Translations under genes and position numbers: made by a program
Source of the DNA: Mycetocola lacteus
Lineage (GTDB): Bacteria > Actinomycetota > Actinomycetes > Actinomycetales > Microbacteriaceae
DNA length: 64,000 nucleotides
Assembly (NCBI RefSeq): GCF_003667575.1
Contig: NZ_RCUY01000002.1
Coordinates: 62,001 to 126,000 of the forward strand
Direction: 5' to 3'
Notes under the pieces: generated by a model
Told to the model about the DNA's origin: nothing
What the model saw: the letters and a program-made list of their open reading frames with translations, nothing else
Databases searched by the model: none
Shown here: piece by piece, positions 33,885-42,893 of the stretch
How positions within the stretch are numbered: the stretch's first letter is position 1
Layout: each line of letters opens with the position of its first letter

Positions 33885-34667
33885 ATGGTTGGCGAAGCAT
33901 CGAGGGTACCCGCGGCGGAACAGACGCTGCAGATCCTCACCCTGCTCTCCACCCAGCGCGGGCCCCTGCCCGCCTCGATGATTGCGACCCAGCTGGATCT
34001 GCCCCGCTCGAGCGTCTACCACCTGCTCAACGTGCTGGTGCGCAACGGTTTTGTGCTGCACCTGGCCGAGGAGAAGCGCTACGGACTCGGGGTCGCCGCG
34101 GCGGCCCTGAGCTCGGCGTATGCGCGCCAGGAACCGCTGTCCCGGCTCGGCCGTCCGCTACTCGCGGGGCTGGTGGACCGTGTGGGGGCCAGCGCGCACC
34201 TCGCGGTGCTGCACGGGCGCGATGTCCTCTACATCGTGGAGGAACGTGCCCGCAATGCCCCCTCGCTGGTCACCGATGTGGACGTGCGCCTACCCGCCCC
34301 GCTGACCGCCACCGGGCGCGCGATCCTCGCCGGGATGCCCCCGGCCCAGGTGCGAGCCCTGTTCCCGGACAAGGAATCCTTTGTATCCCGCGGCGAAGGC
34401 CCCGACGAGATCACCCGCTACGGCCGGCTGCGCGAGGTCCTCGGCCAGGTGCAGCGCCGCGGCTACGCGACCGAGGAGGGATCGGTTAGCCCGGGCCTGT
34501 CCTCCGTCGCCTGCGCGGTCCACGACCACCGTGGCTGGCCGGTCGCGGGCCTCGCGGTCACCTTCCCCGCGAACTCGGTGGACCCGACGGCCATCGCCGG
34601 CCTGGTTGAGCAGGTGCAGAACACCGCGGACACCCTCACCCAGCGCATCTACGGCCGCACCTCCTAG
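33885..34667 (+). CDS. IclR-family regulator of the hut genes
   Basis: 260 residues. Winged HTH at about 10-70 (AEQTLQILTLLSTQRGPLPASMIATQLDLPRSSVYHLLNVLVRNGFV) and an IclR effector domain at about 80-255 (LPAPLTATGRAILAGMP, GYATEEGSVSPGLSSVACAVHDHRGWPVAGLAVTFP). Sits 60 bases after hutH on the same strand, between hutH and the convergent hutI, so it is the obvious candidate to bind the GTCTGG-N4-CCAGAC palindromes. Effector probably urocanate or histidine (inference). Confidence 0.88.
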   Translation: MVGEASRVPAAEQTLQILTLLSTQRGPLPASMIATQLDLPRSSVYHLLNVLVRNGFVLHLAEEKRYGLGVAAAALSSAYARQEPLSRLGRPLLAGLVDRVGASAHLAVLHGRDVLYIVEERARNAPSLVTDVDVRLPAPLTATGRAILAGMPPAQVRALFPDKESFVSRGEGPDEITRYGRLREVLGQVQRRGYATEEGSVSPGLSSVACAVHDHRGWPVAGLAVTFPANSVDPTAIAGLVEQVQNTADTLTQRIYGRTS

Positions 34668-34681
34668 TCCCACACGAGGAG

Positions 34682-34716
34682 CGGGCCGACTGGGGTGCAG
34701 CTCCCCGGTCGGCCCG
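34682..34716. terminator. Bidirectional hairpin between the IclR gene and hutI
   Basis: Arms CGGGCCGAC and GTCGGCCCG around an inner GGG/CCC pair, in the gap between the two convergent genes. A second inverted repeat, GTTCGCGGAT / ATCCGCGAAC at 34722-34756, overlaps the hutI stop codon. Confidence 0.7.
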
Positions 34717-34744
34717 TGATCGTTCGCGGATCCCTATTCCCCTG

Positions 34745-35920
34745 TTATCCGCGAACGCGTAATCCGGCGTGCCAGACCGCGCGGGTCAGCGGCATGCCGG
34801 GACGATACGCCAGGTGGGTCACCGAGGGCGCATCGAGTATCTGAAGGTCGGCGCGAGCCCCCACCGTGAGCTCGCCCACTCGAGGTTTACCGGGTCGGTC
34901 AATGTGTCGGCCCAGCGCCCGAGCACCGCCGTGGGTGGCCGCGCGTACGGCCTCGGCCACGGTCAGCCGCATCTGCAGCACCGCGGTGGCCACGGCGAAT
35001 CCCATCGAGGATGTGTAGGAGGTTCCCGGATTCGCGTTGGTCGCGATGGCCAGGTGAGCCCCCGCATCCACCAGCTGTCGGGCGGGGGCCAGCGGCATGC
35101 GGGTCGAGAGGTCGCAGGCGGGCAGGACCGTGGCGACGGTGCTGGATCCGGCCAGCAGGTCCACGTCCGCATCGGTCAAGAACCCCAGGTGGTCCACGCT
35201 GAGCGATCCGTATTCGACCGCCAGGCGGACGCCCGGACCATGCCCGAGCTGGTTTCCGTGGACGTGGGTTGCCAGCCCGCGGGCACCCGCAGCCTCCAGG
35301 ATGCGCCGGGTTTCGGTCTCGTCGAACGCGCCGGTCTCGCAGAAGACGTCGACCGCGCTGACGATGTCGGCCACCGCATCCAGCATCTCGCCGGTCACCA
35401 GGTCCAGGTACGCGGCCCGGTCACTTCCGGCGGGCACGACGTGGGCACCGAGGAAGGTGACCTCATCCACGTGCCGGGCGGCGATCAGGGCGGACCGTCG
35501 CTCATCGGCCACCGTCAATCCGTATCCGGTTTTGGTTTCCAAGGTGGTGGTGCCTCCGTCGTAGGCTTCCTCCAGGTGCCGGATGAGCCCACGTTCAAGC
35601 TCGGCGTCGGAGGCTGCACGGGTGGCCTCGACGGTCACGTTGATGCCGCCGGCGGCATATGATTCTCCGGCCATCCGCGCCTCGAACTCTGCGGTCCGGT
35701 CTCCGGCAAAGACGAGGTGGGTGTGCGAGTCGACCCAGCCGGGTAGTGCCGCGCGCCCCTCAGCTTCGTAGCGTTCGTCGGCGGCGGGGGCGTCGGCGGC
35801 GAGGCCGGTCCAGGCAACCAGCCCGTCCTCGATCACCACCGCCGCATCGTGCAGGCGACCGCCGGGATGCTCCGGATCGTGGGTGGTTAGCTCGCCGATG
35901 CCGGTGATCAGGGTGCTCAT
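34745..35920 (-). CDS. hutI: Imidazolonepropionase
   Basis: 391 residues. Amidohydrolase-fold metalloenzyme that opens 4-imidazolone-5-propanoate to N-formimidoylglutamate. Motifs: DSHTHLVFAGDR, YAAGGINVTVEATR, TKTGYGL, HVHGNQLGHG and VDHLGF. At the position where HutI enzymes usually have the metal/catalytic Asp (TDxNPGS) this protein reads ATNANPGTSYTSSM, with Asn295. The change could lower activity, or it may be a lineage variant. Follows hutU in the same minus-strand operon. Confidence 0.92.
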   Translation of the reverse strand: MSTLITGIGELTTHDPEHPGGRLHDAAVVIEDGLVAWTGLAADAPAADERYEAEGRAALPGWVDSHTHLVFAGDRTAEFEARMAGESYAAGGINVTVEATRAASDAELERGLIRHLEEAYDGGTTTLETKTGYGLTVADERRSALIAARHVDEVTFLGAHVVPAGSDRAAYLDLVTGEMLDAVADIVSAVDVFCETGAFDETETRRILEAAGARGLATHVHGNQLGHGPGVRLAVEYGSLSVDHLGFLTDADVDLLAGSSTVATVLPACDLSTRMPLAPARQLVDAGAHLAIATNANPGTSYTSSMGFAVATAVLQMRLTVAEAVRAATHGGARALGRHIDRPGKPRVGELTVGARADLQILDAPSVTHLAYRPGMPLTRAVWHAGLRVRG

Positions 35921-35942
35921 GTTCGCTCCTCCCGAGCGGTTC

Positions 35943-35970
35943 GGATGTGGGGGCTACGGCCCCCACATCC
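35943..35970. repeat. Perfect hairpin between hutU and hutI
   Basis: 12-bp perfect arms GGATGTGGGGGC and GCCCCCACATCC with loop TACG, inside the 60-base gap of the hutU-hutI operon. No T-run follows; possible mRNA-processing or attenuation element that sets hutI below hutU. Confidence 0.75.
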
Positions 35971-35980
35971 GAGATGCTGG

Positions 35981-37660
35981 CTAGTTGCCGGTGTTACGGA
36001 TTTTCGGTTCCATCGGGATGTGGACTCCGCGTTCGGCTGCCACGTCCACGGCCCGCTGATAGCCGGCGTCCACGTGTCGAATCACACCCATGCCCGGGTC
36101 GTTGGTCAGCAGACGCGAGAGGCGCTCGGCGGCCAGCGGTGTACCGTCGGCCACGGATACCTGGCCCGAATGAATCGAGCGACCGATGCCCACGCCACCC
36201 CCGTGGTGAATCGACACCCAGGTGGCACCCGAGGATGCGGCGGTCAAGGCATTGAGCAGCGGCCAGTCGGCAATCGCGTCCGAGCCGTCGGCCATAGATT
36301 CGGTCTCGCGGTAGGGCGAGGCGACCGATCCGGAGTCGAGGTGGTCGCGGCCGATCACGATCGGGGCGCTGACCTTGCCCTCGGCCACCAGCTCGTTGAA
36401 GCGCACCGCGGCCTTGGCACGATCGCCGTAGCCGAGCCAGCAGATACGCGCGGGCAGGCCCTCGTACTCGACGTGCTCCTGGGCGGCGCGGATCCAGCGG
36501 TGCAGGTGCTCGTTTTCGGGGAACAGCTCAAGCATGGCCTCATCGGTGACCCGAATGTCCTCGGGATCGCCGGAGAGCGCAACCCAGCGGAACGGCCCGA
36601 GTCCCTCGCAGAACAGCGGACGAATGTAGGCCGGGACGAATCCGGGGAACTCGAATGCGCGGTCGTAGCCGCCGTGGCGGGCCTCGTCGCGGATGGAGTT
36701 GCCGTAGTCGAAGACCTCGGCACCGGCGTCCTGAAATTCCACCATCGCCTTGACGTGTGCGGCCATCGAGGCGCGGGCGTCGATCGTGAAGGTCTCGGGA
36801 TCGGCGGCGGCGCGCTCGGCCCAGTCGGCGACGGTGTAGCCGACTGGAAGGTAGGAGAGCGGGTCGTGGGCGGAGGTCTGATCGGTGACGATATCGATCG
36901 GAATACCGCGGCGCAGCAGCTCGGGGAACACCTCGGCGGCGTTGCCCACGAGGCCCACCGAGAGGGCGGTGCGGTTTTCCTTGGCCTCGAGCACGAGTTC
37001 GAGGGCGCGGTCGATGTCGGTCTCGACGCGGTCGAGGTAACGCTTACCGGCGCGACGGTTCAGGCGGTCGATGTCGACGTCGACGATCAGCACAGCCCCG
37101 CCGTTCAGGGTGACCGAGAGCGGCTGTGCGCCGCCCATGCCGCCACAGCCGCCGGTGAGGGTCAGGGTGCCGGCGAGGGTGCCGCCGAAGCGCTTTTCGG
37201 CGATCGCGGCGAAGGTTTCGTAGGTGCCCTGGAGAATGCCCTGGGTACCGATGTAGATCCAGGATCCCGCGGTCATCTGGCCGTACATGGTCAGGCCCTC
37301 GGCCTCCAGGCGGCGGAACTCGGGCCACGTTGCCCAGTCGCCGACGAGGTTGGAGTTGGCGATCAGCACGCGCGGTGCCCACACGTTGGTGCGGAAAACG
37401 CCGACGGGCTTGCCGGACTGCACCAGCAGGGTTTCATCGTCATCGAGGTTGGTGAGTTCGCGGGTGATCGCGTCGAAGCTCGCCCAGTCGCGTGCGGCCC
37501 GGCCGGTGCCGCCGTAGACGACGAGGTCGTCGGGGCGTTCGGCTACCTCGGGGTCGAGGTTGTTGTGCAGCATGCGCAGCACGGCTTCGGTCTGCCAGCT
37601 TTTTGCGGTGATCTCGGTACCTCGCGCCGCGCGAACCGGACGTGCCCCAGGGAGTGCCAT
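35981..37660 (-). CDS. hutU: Urocanate hydratase
   Basis: 559 residues from the ATG at 37658-37660; a longer in-frame extension lies over the operator region. NAD-dependent hydration of urocanate to imidazolonepropionate. Motifs: [54 protein letters not shown], catalytic-Cys region [13 protein letters not shown] and [15 protein letters not shown]. First gene of the hutUI operon; a perfect hut operator lies 80 bases upstream. Confidence 0.96.
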   Translation of the reverse strand: MALPGARPVRAARGTEITAKSWQTEAVLRMLHNNLDPEVAERPDDLVVYGGTGRAARDWASFDAITRELTNLDDDETLLVQSGKPVGVFRTNVWAPRVLIANSNLVGDWATWPEFRRLEAEGLTMYGQMTAGSWIYIGTQGILQGTYETFAAIAEKRFGGTLAGTLTLTGGCGGMGGAQPLSVTLNGGAVLIVDVDIDRLNRRAGKRYLDRVETDIDRALELVLEAKENRTALSVGLVGNAAEVFPELLRRGIPIDIVTDQTSAHDPLSYLPVGYTVADWAERAAADPETFTIDARASMAAHVKAMVEFQDAGAEVFDYGNSIRDEARHGGYDRAFEFPGFVPAYIRPLFCEGLGPFRWVALSGDPEDIRVTDEAMLELFPENEHLHRWIRAAQEHVEYEGLPARICWLGYGDRAKAAVRFNELVAEGKVSAPIVIGRDHLDSGSVASPYRETESMADGSDAIADWPLLNALTAASSGATWVSIHHGGGVGIGRSIHSGQVSVADGTPLAAERLSRLLTNDPGMGVIRHVDAGYQRAVDVAAERGVHIPMEPKIRNTGN

Positions 37661-37739
37661 GTTGAAGACCTTTCGTTGTCTGCCTGACCCAATCCAACCG
37701 GTCCCGCACCCCCGGAACAATGCCCACCCCGGCCGGTCT

Positions 37740-37755
37740 GTCTGGGGTGCCAGAC
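37740..37755. promoter_or_regulatory. Hut operator upstream of hutU
   Basis: Perfect palindrome GTCTGG-ggtg-CCAGAC, identical in both arms to the hutH-proximal site. Confidence 0.7.
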
Positions 37756-37830
37756 CTCCCCAGAGTGGGGAAGCTCGGTCACGGATCCGTCGGGGATGAA
37801 ACGAGGGTCCGGCTGCAGCAACGGACAAAA

Positions 37831-37856
37831 CCCCCGAGACCGTCTGGTCTCGGGGG
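37831..37856 (-). terminator. Rho-independent terminator of gpmA
   Basis: CCCCCGAGACC / GGTCTCGGGGG hairpin followed on the minus strand by TTTTG, 20 bases past the gpmA stop. Confidence 0.88.
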
Positions 37857-37876
37857 CTTTGTGTTGAAGCTGGAAG

Positions 37877-38629
37877 TTACTTCTTCTCGCCCTGGGCGGC
37901 CACGGCGGCGGCACCGGCAGCGGCGGCCTCGGGGTCGAGGTACTCGGCGGCACCGATCGGCTTGAGGTCGGCGTCCAGGCGGTACACCAGTGGGATACCG
38001 GTCGGGATGTTCAGCTCGGCGATCTCGTCATCCGAGATGCCATCGAGGTGCTTCACGAGTGCACGCAGCGAGTTGCCGTGGGCGGTGACCAGGACGGTCT
38101 TGCCCGAAACCAGCTCGGGGGCGATGGTGCCCTCCCAGTAGGGGAGCATGCGCTCGATGACGTCCTTGAGGCACTCGGTCTCGGGGATCTCACCATCGAT
38201 GTCGGCGTAGCGCGGGTCGTGGGCCTGCGAGTACTCGGCGTCCGCGGCCAGCGCGGGCGGCGGTACGTCGAAGGAACGACGCCAGGTCTGGAACTGCTCG
38301 GGGCCGTACTCGGCGAGGGTCTGGGCCTTGTCCTTGCCCTGGAGCGCACCGTAGTGACGCTCGTTCAGACGCCAGGAGCGGGTGACCGGGATCCAGGCCA
38401 GGTCCGCCTTGTCCAGGGCGATGTTGGCGGTCTGGATGGCGCGGGTCAGCACCGAGGTGAACAGCACGTCGGGGCGCAGACCGGATTCGGTCAGCAGCTC
38501 GCCGGCGCGGGCGGCCTCGGCAACACCCTGGTCGCTCAGGCGAACATCGACCCAACCGGTGAACAGGTTCTTCTGGTTCCAGTCACTGTTACCGTGACGC
38601 AGCAGGATAAGGGTATAGGGCTCAGTCAT
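37877..38629 (-). CDS. gpmA: 2,3-bisphosphoglycerate-dependent phosphoglycerate mutase
   Basis: 250 residues. Interconverts 3- and 2-phosphoglycerate in glycolysis. The phosphohistidine motif is [18 protein letters not shown] (His near residue 11), then [25 protein letters not shown] and the second His in [15 protein letters not shown]. The C-terminus is an Ala-rich tail. Stands alone with its own terminator. Confidence 0.96.
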   Translation of the reverse strand: MTEPYTLILLRHGNSDWNQKNLFTGWVDVRLSDQGVAEAARAGELLTESGLRPDVLFTSVLTRAIQTANIALDKADLAWIPVTRSWRLNERHYGALQGKDKAQTLAEYGPEQFQTWRRSFDVPPPALAADAEYSQAHDPRYADIDGEIPETECLKDVIERMLPYWEGTIAPELVSGKTVLVTAHGNSLRALVKHLDGISDDEIAELNIPTGIPLVYRLDADLKPIGAAEYLDPEAAAAGAAAVAAQGEKK

Positions 38630-38710
38630 GACACCAGTCTATCGAGGCCCCCGTCGACACGGGGAAAATTTGGCGTGCACGGATACCCGTATGCGGGTGT
38701 CGTGGATGCA

Positions 38711-39946
38711 CTACGCTCGGCGGCCGCCGATGCGCGGCAGGCGCGGGATGTCGGCGACCGAGCCGGCGTCACTCGGGACAATGATTTCCTGGGCGGCAGC
38801 CAGCCACCCGGGTTCCTCGTTTTCCCCAACGGGACGCGCAACCTCCAGCTCGATGGCGGGGTCCACGGCACGGCGAATCAGGCCGAGGGCGATCGGACCA
38901 AACTCATAGTGGTTGGCCACCGAGGTGACCTTACCCACAATGCGTGGTTCACCGTCGCGGAAAGCGCGGATCTCGGCACCGGGTTCGGGCAGGAAGCCCT
39001 CCGAACCGTCCAGGTGCAGCTGGACAAATCGGCGCGGCGGGTGGCCGAGGTTGTGCACCTTGGCGATGGTTTCCTGACCGCGGTAGCACCCCTTGTTGAG
39101 GTGCACGGCGGAGCGCAGCCAGTCGGTCTCATGCGGGATCGCGTGATCGTCGACCTCGCTCAGCTCTCGCGGACGCCACGCGGCAACCCGCAGCGCCTCG
39201 GCCGCGAGCGAACCGGCGGCCGGGTGCGCGGCGGCGACCTCGGCCAGGGCCGAGCGCGGCACAAGCACCTCACGCCAGGTGAAGTCCACTCCCGGGTGAG
39301 TTTCCGGGCGGGAGTACTGCCAGCCCCCGTCTACCACGTGGGTCCACGGGTCGCGCCAGATCAGCGGCACACCGTTCGGTGCGGCGGCGGGCAGCGCTTC
39401 GAGGGCAATGCCACCGTCTCGCTCCAGCAGGCCGATCACCGCGAGGTCTTCGGTGCGGTCCAGGATCTCCACCCGGGCGCGGAATCGCATCTTGAGCAGC
39501 CAGGACACCAGAGCCTCGGCCGAAGAAGACTCCGGCAGCAGCCACAGCGACACCCCATCATCGATGAGGCCGGCCGCATGCTCGATCCGCCCCTGCGGGC
39601 TGAGCACCAGGGTCTCCCCCGAATCGCCCACGGCCAGGGCGGTGACCAAACCCGAGGTGATCGAGTTCAACCAGGTCAGTCGGTCCTCGCCCCGCAGTTC
39701 AAGAACGGTGCGGGTGGACAGGTCCACCAGCGCCTTGCCTGCATCCAGCACGCGCTGCTCCCGCAACGGATTGCCGTAGTGCGCGGGCACGCCGGGGTCG
39801 CCCGGTCCGCGTGTTGCCTCGGTGATCGCCCGGTCCGCGTGACCCGCCGGCGTGGAATCCGCGGTAAACGCATCCGACGGTGCCACGGCCTCGGGCACAA
39901 TCGCGCCGGGCAGTGAGGCAAACGGGGTCCGCGGGAGCGAGGTCAC
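38711..39946 (-). CDS. ygfZ: YgfZ/GcvT-type folate-binding Fe-S maturation protein
   Basis: 411 residues; a 45-residue low-complexity N-terminus precedes the GcvT-like fold. The diagnostic K-G-C-Y-x-G-Q-E motif is at residues 285-292 (KGCYRGQE), and folate-binding strands such as DRLTWLNSITSGLV lie near residue 90. YgfZ uses folate to help repair or maturate iron-sulfur clusters, including that of MiaB in E. coli. It directly abuts the nitrobindin gene (adjacent start and stop), so the two are co-transcribed. Confidence 0.92.
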   Translation of the reverse strand: MTSLPRTPFASLPGAIVPEAVAPSDAFTADSTPAGHADRAITEATRGPGDPGVPAHYGNPLREQRVLDAGKALVDLSTRTVLELRGEDRLTWLNSITSGLVTALAVGDSGETLVLSPQGRIEHAAGLIDDGVSLWLLPESSSAEALVSWLLKMRFRARVEILDRTEDLAVIGLLERDGGIALEALPAAAPNGVPLIWRDPWTHVVDGGWQYSRPETHPGVDFTWREVLVPRSALAEVAAAHPAAGSLAAEALRVAAWRPRELSEVDDHAIPHETDWLRSAVHLNKGCYRGQETIAKVHNLGHPPRRFVQLHLDGSEGFLPEPGAEIRAFRDGEPRIVGKVTSVANHYEFGPIALGLIRRAVDPAIELEVARPVGENEEPGWLAAAQEIIVPSDAGSVADIPRLPRIGGRRA

Positions 39947-40660
39947 CTAGTCGACCTTCGCGAGACGTGCGGACGCGTGCGAGGTCAATTCCTGACCCAG
40001 CGCGGCGATGTCCCACGCCCAGAGCAGGTGGTTGTCCACCAGCCCATACATCCGCGTCGCCGCGGTGTAATCCTTGCTTCCGGCCGCACGCAGCACCGCA
40101 TCGGTCGCCAGATCGATCCGCGGGCCAACGATCTGGCCCAGGTACAGCTCGCTCACGCCATCCGGGTGGATGATCGAGGCTTGAATATCGAAACCGCCGG
40201 CGTCATTACGCAGGGTCTCGACGCTCTCGGCATCGGTATAGGGGGCATCCGCGCGGGCGGGCAGCATTGCCGGGCCGGCGTCACCGGGGGTCAGCGGACG
40301 GTGCAAACGCCAGTAGCCGGTCTCCGCCGCGAGCGGCAGAATCTCAGCCACGGTCTCCGACGGGTCGGCGGCATCCGGATCCACGGAATCAACATCTGCG
40401 GAATCGGCATCGGCGTCCGCTGCCACATCGGCAAACCCGACAACGCCGGGGGCCGCGGGCTCTCCGCCAAGAATCCAGGCCTGCGAGCTGTAGTTCAGGT
40501 ACGACTGTCCGTCGTGGCTGAAGCTCACCCGCTGACGAAATTCACGCTCCACCCGCTCATCACCCACGGGATAGGACAGCACGCCGGTGCCCTCCCAGAC
40601 GCCGAGCAGCCAGGACAGCGGAACGATCTCGGCCGGCAGACCGGTCGGAATTTCAATCAT
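39947..40660 (-). CDS. Nitrobindin-family (FABP-like, heme-binding) protein
   Basis: 237 residues. The beta-barrel start LSWLLGVWEGTGVLSYP carries the family GxWxGxG signature, and the C-terminus TRMYGLVDNHLLWAWDIAALGQELTSHASARL ends the barrel. Family members bind ferric heme and can isomerise peroxynitrite. An Asp/Ala-rich insertion, about residues 76-105 (DADADSADVDSVDPDAAD), interrupts the barrel. In M. tuberculosis the homologue also lies near glnR-mshD. Precedes ygfZ in one transcript. Confidence 0.88.
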   Translation of the reverse strand: MIEIPTGLPAEIVPLSWLLGVWEGTGVLSYPVGDERVEREFRQRVSFSHDGQSYLNYSSQAWILGGEPAAPGVVGFADVAADADADSADVDSVDPDAADPSETVAEILPLAAETGYWRLHRPLTPGDAGPAMLPARADAPYTDAESVETLRNDAGGFDIQASIIHPDGVSELYLGQIVGPRIDLATDAVLRAAGSKDYTAATRMYGLVDNHLLWAWDIAALGQELTSHASARLAKVD

Positions 40661-40668
40661 TCGAGAAC

Positions 40669-40776
40669 CTAGCGCTGACCGCGGTACAGGTTGTACACAA
40701 CGACGCCTGCCGTGTAGACAATCGCCAGCGATGCCAGGCAGAGCAGACCGATGAAAAACAGTTCAAGTGCGAGCAT
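40669..40776 (-). CDS. Small single-span membrane protein, 35 residues
   Basis: An ATG-initiated frame of 36 codons (40774-40776 start, TAG at 40669-40671). It encodes MLALELFFIGLLCLASL, then a continuing hydrophobic stretch and a positive tail YNLYRGQR. One membrane helix, N-out/C-in by charge. Ends eight bases before the nitrobindin start on the same strand, so probably the first cistron of that transcript. Codon third positions are GC-rich as in real genes. No function known. Confidence 0.6.
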   Translation of the reverse strand: MLALELFFIGLLCLASLAIVYTAGVVVYNLYRGQR

Positions 40777-40834
40777 GGCTCCAGTCTATCCCGCAGCCCG
40801 CGAGGATCAACCTTCTTACCCGATCGAAATCCGG

Positions 40835-41128
40835 CTAGGCGGCGGGGAGTAGCTTGCCGATCCCCATCAGCGCACTCATCACACCAAGAATCACGACGGA
40901 GCCGGCGATGCTGATGGTGACGCGGTCGATGAAGCCGGTCTTTCGGCCGCCGCGCAGCTGAATGACAAAACTCAGCATGGTGACCACGGCCAGTGCCACG
41001 GCAAGCCAGGAGAAGGCGGTGACGCCGGGGGCGAAGATCCAAATCAGGATCGCCGCAACCAGGGAAACTACCCACACCACAACGATGTCACGGCGGCGCG
41101 GCAGGGCAACCTGATCAAATTGGCTCAT
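40835..41128 (-). CDS. Small integral membrane protein, unknown function
   Basis: 97 residues from the ATG at 41126-41128; an in-frame upstream extension is poor. Three hydrophobic segments (about 12-30, 34-52 and 68-88) joined by a basic loop QLRGGRKTGFIDR. Not assigned to a family. Divergent from glnR and upstream of the 35-residue protein. Confidence 0.75.
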   Translation of the reverse strand: MSQFDQVALPRRRDIVVVWVVSLVAAILIWIFAPGVTAFSWLAVALAVVTMLSFVIQLRGGRKTGFIDRVTISIAGSVVILGVMSALMGIGKLLPAA

Positions 41129-41270
41129 TCTGCCATTGTGCCTGATCACCCGCCCGGGCACCATTCCAAACGCCCGATCCTCAGCTTCGCAGCCACGCCC
41201 CAGCCGGGTATGGTCCCGAGTTCCCCGGAAGAAACAGTAGGATAGCCCTACATCTTTGGCGGAGGAACCC

Positions 41271-41948
41271 GTGGCACGACTCTTGATTCTGACCAGTCAG
41301 ACCGACACCGAGGTGTTACCCGCGCTCGGGCTGCTGCAACACCGGGTGCGTCAGGTACCCGCCCGCGCCGACCAGGTCATGGCCGGTGTCGAGGCCGATG
41401 TCCTGGTGGTGGATGGCCGCCGCGACCTGGCCTCCGCCCGTGCGCTGTGCAAGATCCTGCACTCGGGATTCGCCGAGATTCCACTGCTTCTGGTCCTCAC
41501 CGAGGGCGGCCTCTCGGTGGTCACCTCCGACTGGGGTGTCGACGATTTGCTGCTGGACGGGGTGGGCCCGGCCGAGCTGGACGCCCGCCTTCGACTGTGT
41601 ATCGGACGCACGCCCGCGCCCACCGTGGCCTCGCCGCTGCAAACCTCCGGCGTGACCATCGACGAATCGTCGTACTCCGCCCGCGTTCAGGGAAGACCGC
41701 TGGATCTCACTTATAAAGAATTTGAGCTCCTGCGGTTTTTTGTTGGAAACCCGGGCCGAGTGTTCACCCGCGAACAGCTTCTGAGCGAGGTGTGGGGCTA
41801 CGACTACTTCGGTGGCACCCGCACCGTCGACGTACATATTCGACGCCTGCGCGCCAAGCTGGGTGACATGGAGCAGCTGATCGTGACCATCCGCAACGTT
41901 GGGTACCGTTTCAACCTCGCCGAAGAGGGCACCGGGGAGGACGCGTGA
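41271..41948 (+). CDS. glnR: GlnR-type nitrogen-response regulator
   Basis: 225 residues from a GTG ten bases after GGAGGA. OmpR-class orphan regulator with a degenerate receiver (VLPALGLLQHRVRQVPA, ADVLVVDGRRDLASARALCKIL, TSDWGVDDLLLDGVGPAELDARLRL) and a winged helix with RPLDLTYKEFELLRFF, VFTREQLLSEVWGYDYFGGTRTVDVHIRRLRAKLG. The whole pattern and the adjacent mshD follow M. tuberculosis glnR. It controls ammonium and alternative nitrogen genes through GTnAC-N6-GAAAC boxes, three candidates of which occur in this window. Confidence 0.93.
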   Translation: MARLLILTSQTDTEVLPALGLLQHRVRQVPARADQVMAGVEADVLVVDGRRDLASARALCKILHSGFAEIPLLLVLTEGGLSVVTSDWGVDDLLLDGVGPAELDARLRLCIGRTPAPTVASPLQTSGVTIDESSYSARVQGRPLDLTYKEFELLRFFVGNPGRVFTREQLLSEVWGYDYFGGTRTVDVHIRRLRAKLGDMEQLIVTIRNVGYRFNLAEEGTGEDA

Positions 41949-42820
41949 ACCGCCAGATCCGTACCAACCGCGATGCGGGAGAGATCACCGAGGCGCTTGA
42001 GACACTGATCCGGCACGCGCAGGAGGCCGACAATCAGCCCCCGTTCAATGATCAGTCCCGCCTCGCGCTGGCCGCCGGAACCGCCCGTCTGGCGACCCTC
42101 GAAGACAACGAGGAAACCCTGCTGGGTGCCGCAATCATCGACGGCGTGGGCTTCGAGGCGGTTATCGATCCGGCCCACCGCGGCCACGGCCACGGCACCG
42201 CCCTGATCGGCGAGGTTCTGGCAGGAAACTCTGGGGCAGGTCTGGTCTCGGCCTGGGCTCACGGCGATCACCCGGCCGCCGCCGCCCTGGCCCGCACCCA
42301 CGAATTTGAGCGTGCACGCGTGCTGTACCGGCTGGAGCGCGAGCTGGAACCCGAGGCTCCGGGCCCGGTGACGATCGATCCGCTGATCTCCACGTTCCGT
42401 GCCGAACGCGACGCCGACGACTGGGTCACCCTGAATGCCCGGGTTTTCCGCGACCATCCCGAGCAGGGTGCCCTGCTGCGCGCAGACCTCGACGCCCGCA
42501 CCCACGAGGACTGGTTCGACCCCGAAAACTTCCTGCTGGTGCGCGATGAAACCGGTCATCTGATCGGCTACAACTGGCTGAAGGTGATTCCCGGCGACAC
42601 CGACGGGGAAATCTACGTCCTCGGTGTGGCCCCGGAAACCGCCGGTCAGGGCCTGGGCAGACGCCTGATGAACGCCGGACTGGCGCGTTTTGGCGAGCTG
42701 GGTCTGACCACCACCAGCCTGTATGTGGACGACTCCAATCCGGGGGCGCTGGGCCTCTATCGCTCGATGGGTTATGAGACCGACACGATCGACGTGCAGT
42801 ACCACCGTCCACGGGTTTAG
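41945..42820 (+). CDS. mshD: Mycothiol synthase
   Basis: 291 residues from a GTG overlapping glnR by four bases. Tandem GNAT acetyltransferase domains (about 5-135 and 145-290); the second is catalytic, with acetyl-CoA loop VAPETAGQGLGRRLM. Transfers acetyl to Cys-GlcN-Ins to complete mycothiol, the actinobacterial glutathione analogue. Characteristic stretches: NARVFRDHPEQGAL, WFDPENFLLVRDE and LYVDDSNPGALGLYRSMGY. Confidence 0.93.
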   Translation: MNRQIRTNRDAGEITEALETLIRHAQEADNQPPFNDQSRLALAAGTARLATLEDNEETLLGAAIIDGVGFEAVIDPAHRGHGHGTALIGEVLAGNSGAGLVSAWAHGDHPAAAALARTHEFERARVLYRLERELEPEAPGPVTIDPLISTFRAERDADDWVTLNARVFRDHPEQGALLRADLDARTHEDWFDPENFLLVRDETGHLIGYNWLKVIPGDTDGEIYVLGVAPETAGQGLGRRLMNAGLARFGELGLTTTSLYVDDSNPGALGLYRSMGYETDTIDVQYHRPRV

Positions 42821-42893
42821 ATTCGCTACGAAGTTTTCACAACGTTCACAGATTTCCCGCGCGGCGCGCTAAATAACCTGCCAAGATGGGGAA

